Source: Deltaproteobacteria bacterium (GTDB lineage Bacteria > Desulfobacterota > Binatia > Binatales > Binataceae). From it: a stretch of DNA of 64,000 nt. The stretch covers positions 124,001-188,000 of the forward strand of contig JAKBMB010000016.1 of NCBI GenBank assembly GCA_021831785.1, read 5' to 3'. Below, piece after piece: positions 62,218-64,000 of this stretch. Positions within the stretch are counted from its first letter, which is position 1. Each line of letters begins with the position of its first letter. A program made the translations under genes and the position numbers. The notes beneath the pieces are model-generated. The model was not told the origin of the DNA and did not search any database. It saw only the letters and a list, made by a program, of their open reading frames with translations.

Positions 62218-62289
62218 CGCGGGAAGGCCGGCAGCCTGGCCGCGCTACCAGTCCACTTTTGACCTTTCCCACGAGTGACGCTGTCAAGG

Positions 62290-62800
62290 TCATCCGAACA
62301 AGCTCTGAAACACCTTGGCGTCGTGTAATTTTAGCCGTTCGGCAAACTCATTGACGTAAAACATGGCCGGGAAGAAGCGTTGGGCGCGAACGCGTATGGA
62401 AAACCTAGGATTGTTCTTGTCCACGTGGAACAACACGAAGCCGACCCCGAACAGCATGCATAATGATTCCAAGCGACTCTGGTCTTCATCCGCCAGGTTG
62501 GTCGGCATCACGACAATAGGTTTTGGCGGAAAACAGCCGATATGTAACCGCTTGACCAAAAGCGACAACTGGCGCTTGGGGATCGATCTTGATCTCTGCC
62601 GAAACAATTTCCAGATCGAACCTGATGAGCTGACTGGCCAAAGGCTTATATACGCCGACAACGTCTGGGGTACCCCATTTTGATTTCATACCTGCGCCCC
62701 CGAGAGGTGCGACGACCGTTACTTCGCCGAGGTCATTTTTCAACCATTCAGCGAATGGTTCGTAAAAGTCGGATTCGCCAACTTTCTTGCCGCTAGGGGC
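62290..62800 (-). pseudogene. Frameshifted hypothetical protein
   Basis: Two minus-strand frames join to one plausible product: GESDFYEPFAEWLKNDLGEV, KSKWGTPDVVGVYKPLASQL, EIVSAEIKIDPQAPVVAFGQ, then after a frameshift near 62530 VVMPTNLADEDQSRLESLCM and RAQRFFPAMFYVNEFAERL. A stop codon upstream (near 62805) cuts the N-terminus. The pattern of an E-x-K core after a strand suggests a restriction-like nuclease fold. It is a broken accessory gene. Confidence 0.5.
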
Positions 62801-63415
62801 GATTTACTCCGTCTCTCCAACTACTATTTCTTCATCCGCTTTGTCAGGCCCCTTTGCTATCGGCTTGAACAGGCCTCAGTTCGGTTTGGTGATTTCATTA
62901 GGGTACAGGGAGTCAGGTTCCAAACGGAACCCACGATCGTGTTCTTTGGCGTCTCGGGGCTGTCGTTACTAATCCGTTCTATGAGCGCGCTGTATTTGAT
63001 TCCCCGGGATTTTCAGCAACGATTGCCCGCGCCCTTTCTTTGATCTGCTGAACGGTGAGCTTGCCCACTCCGCACCTCCCGCGAACTTTCGGAAAGCGTT
63101 TAACCGAGACCAATACGAGACTGGCCGTGCCCGCGATCGACCTCTCAAACTGCCGGCTCGCCGTCCCTTTTTGGCGTGCCGCGTGTGGAAGGTAAGTTTC
63201 GCGGCAGCCGGAAGCGCCGCTGGGGATCAGGGATACTGTGGTTCAACTACCTCCGAAGGGGTGGCAGCGACGCCGCGGATGATCCGGGCATGTCCAGAGG
63301 CCATTCGAGTGGCTTGGACGCTTGACAAATGCGGACATAATGGGGGCGATTGGAACAGTTGGTGCTGTGATCTCCGCATTGGCCTCGGGAATGCTCTCTG
63401 TCCCTGCGCGATTTT
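62801..63415. other. 615-bp gap, nothing recognised
   Basis: No coding frame with family features, no repeat and no clear promoter was seen between the broken gene and tRNA-Lys. Confidence 0.4.
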
Positions 63416-63491
<76 letters not shown>

Positions 63492-63745
63492 AAAAACCCT
63501 CCCGCCGGACTGTGCCGGCAAGACAGAGACCCGAACGATCTCGTGGCGCCAACGCTCGCGTGATCGCGTTGCGCGCAGATTCGGCGAACGACGCCGTAGC
63601 TTGCGCCGCGCGCTCGAGCGCGACCCAAGCGGCCCATCTTACTTATTACTTATGCGAGCGCCGGCGGCCAGGCGGCTCGACCCCGCTGCCGGCAGTCCGA
63701 CGACCGCTCACGCCGCCAGCAGCCCAAAGGCCGCGCGCAGGCGTT

Positions 63746-63822
63746 TGGGGTGAGTGAAGGGACTTGAACCCTCGACCACCGAGGCCACAACCCGGTGCTC
63801 TGCCAACTGAGCTACACTCACC
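63746..63822 (-). tRNA. tRNA-His (anticodon GUG)
   Basis: On the minus strand: G at -1 (63822), acceptor GTGAGTG/CACTCAC, anticodon loop TTGTGGC, T-arm GGGTTCAAGTCCC, discriminator C and encoded CCA. The extra 5' G and C73 are the histidine identity marks. Confidence 0.94.
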
Positions 63823-64000
63823 GCCTCTGCAACCGGCCAAAGGGGCGCGTGATTCTAGCGGCGCACCGCCCCCGCATCCGGGATCCGTAGGCCCCTGTCG
63901 CTCGTCCGGCCCGCTCGCGGCAACCGGCGGGATGCGAAGTTCTCGTTGTCCCGCTCGCAACGGGCGTCTCCCTGCGCCCTACCGAGTCTATAAGCTAGCC

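Noticed and set aside
61607-62293. 228-codon minus-strand frame over the array end
   Set aside because: It runs through repeats and mixes frames of the trbL remnant; only the TrbL-like segments are meaningful.

Overview
The window is GC-rich bacterial DNA, densely coded, with long co-oriented operons. It looks like a piece of an uncultivated, deltaproteobacterium-like lineage (Desulfobacterota/Binatota-type). That placement is inference from gene content only: a bacterial-type selenoprotein, sigma-54 control, TonB receptors and a lithotrophic sulfur pathway. No rRNA or other marker gene is present to prove it.

Layout. 1-15 kb is ordinary chromosome: a broken TolB/TPR gene, an ECF-type vitamin/metal transporter, an FmdB zinc ribbon, a selenocysteine protein of the glycine/proline reductase B type, a sulfotransferase, a flippase-like membrane protein, a TonB receptor, a two-component system and an isocitrate-lyase/PEP-mutase family enzyme. 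15.2-17.1 kb is a decayed island beside tRNA-Lys(UUU): HicAB, defence-gene scraps and an IS3 remnant. 17.2-35.2 kb is one large sulfur-oxidation locus: an ArsR regulator, two lipoate ligases, two lipoate-binding proteins, two radical-SAM lipoate synthase proteins, the sulfur-oxidising heterodisulfide-reductase-like complex (sHdrC1-B1-A-H-B3), EtfBA, a membrane ETF:quinone oxidoreductase, DsrE/TusA carriers and a CbbX-like AAA+ protein. 35.2-41.6 kb adds a sigma-54 activator, its likely target (a beta-carbonic anhydrase family enzyme with a clear -24/-12 promoter), flavocytochrome c sulfide dehydrogenase, a Rieske protein and SoxYZ. 42.2-48.4 kb is a minus-strand heme-copper module whose catalytic subunit has Glu in place of the cross-linked Tyr, with a copper ATPase. 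It is bracketed by inverted 130-bp repeats and bordered by an IS5 remnant. 49.6-50.3 kb is HigBA. 50.5-61.7 kb is a type I CRISPR-Cas locus with a 19-repeat array. The end holds conjugation-gene debris, tRNA-Lys(CUU) and tRNA-His.

How the genes work together: periplasmic sulfide or sulfane sulfur would be taken by FccB and SoxYZ, passed in the cytoplasm through TusA/DsrE carriers to lipoylated LbpA, and oxidised by sHdr. Electrons would go by EtfBA to the membrane oxidoreductase and the quinone pool. The locus also encodes dedicated lipoate assembly.

The most unusual part is the 340-bp gap between cas6 and cas3. A near-consensus promoter overlaps the cas6 stop codon. Downstream, in order, come a possible leaderless mini-ORF, a 12-bp hairpin, a tRNA with a serine-type body but a UAA (Leu) anticodon, and two degenerate CRISPR repeats flanking a pseudo-spacer just before cas3. 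Read in the register set by the repeat, the pseudo-spacer matches the predicted transcription start of that promoter over 15 nt, with mismatches only at positions 6 and 12, the positions that type I effectors do not read. This looks like a crRNA-like autoregulator or a CreTA-type RNA toxin-antitoxin of the Cas system.
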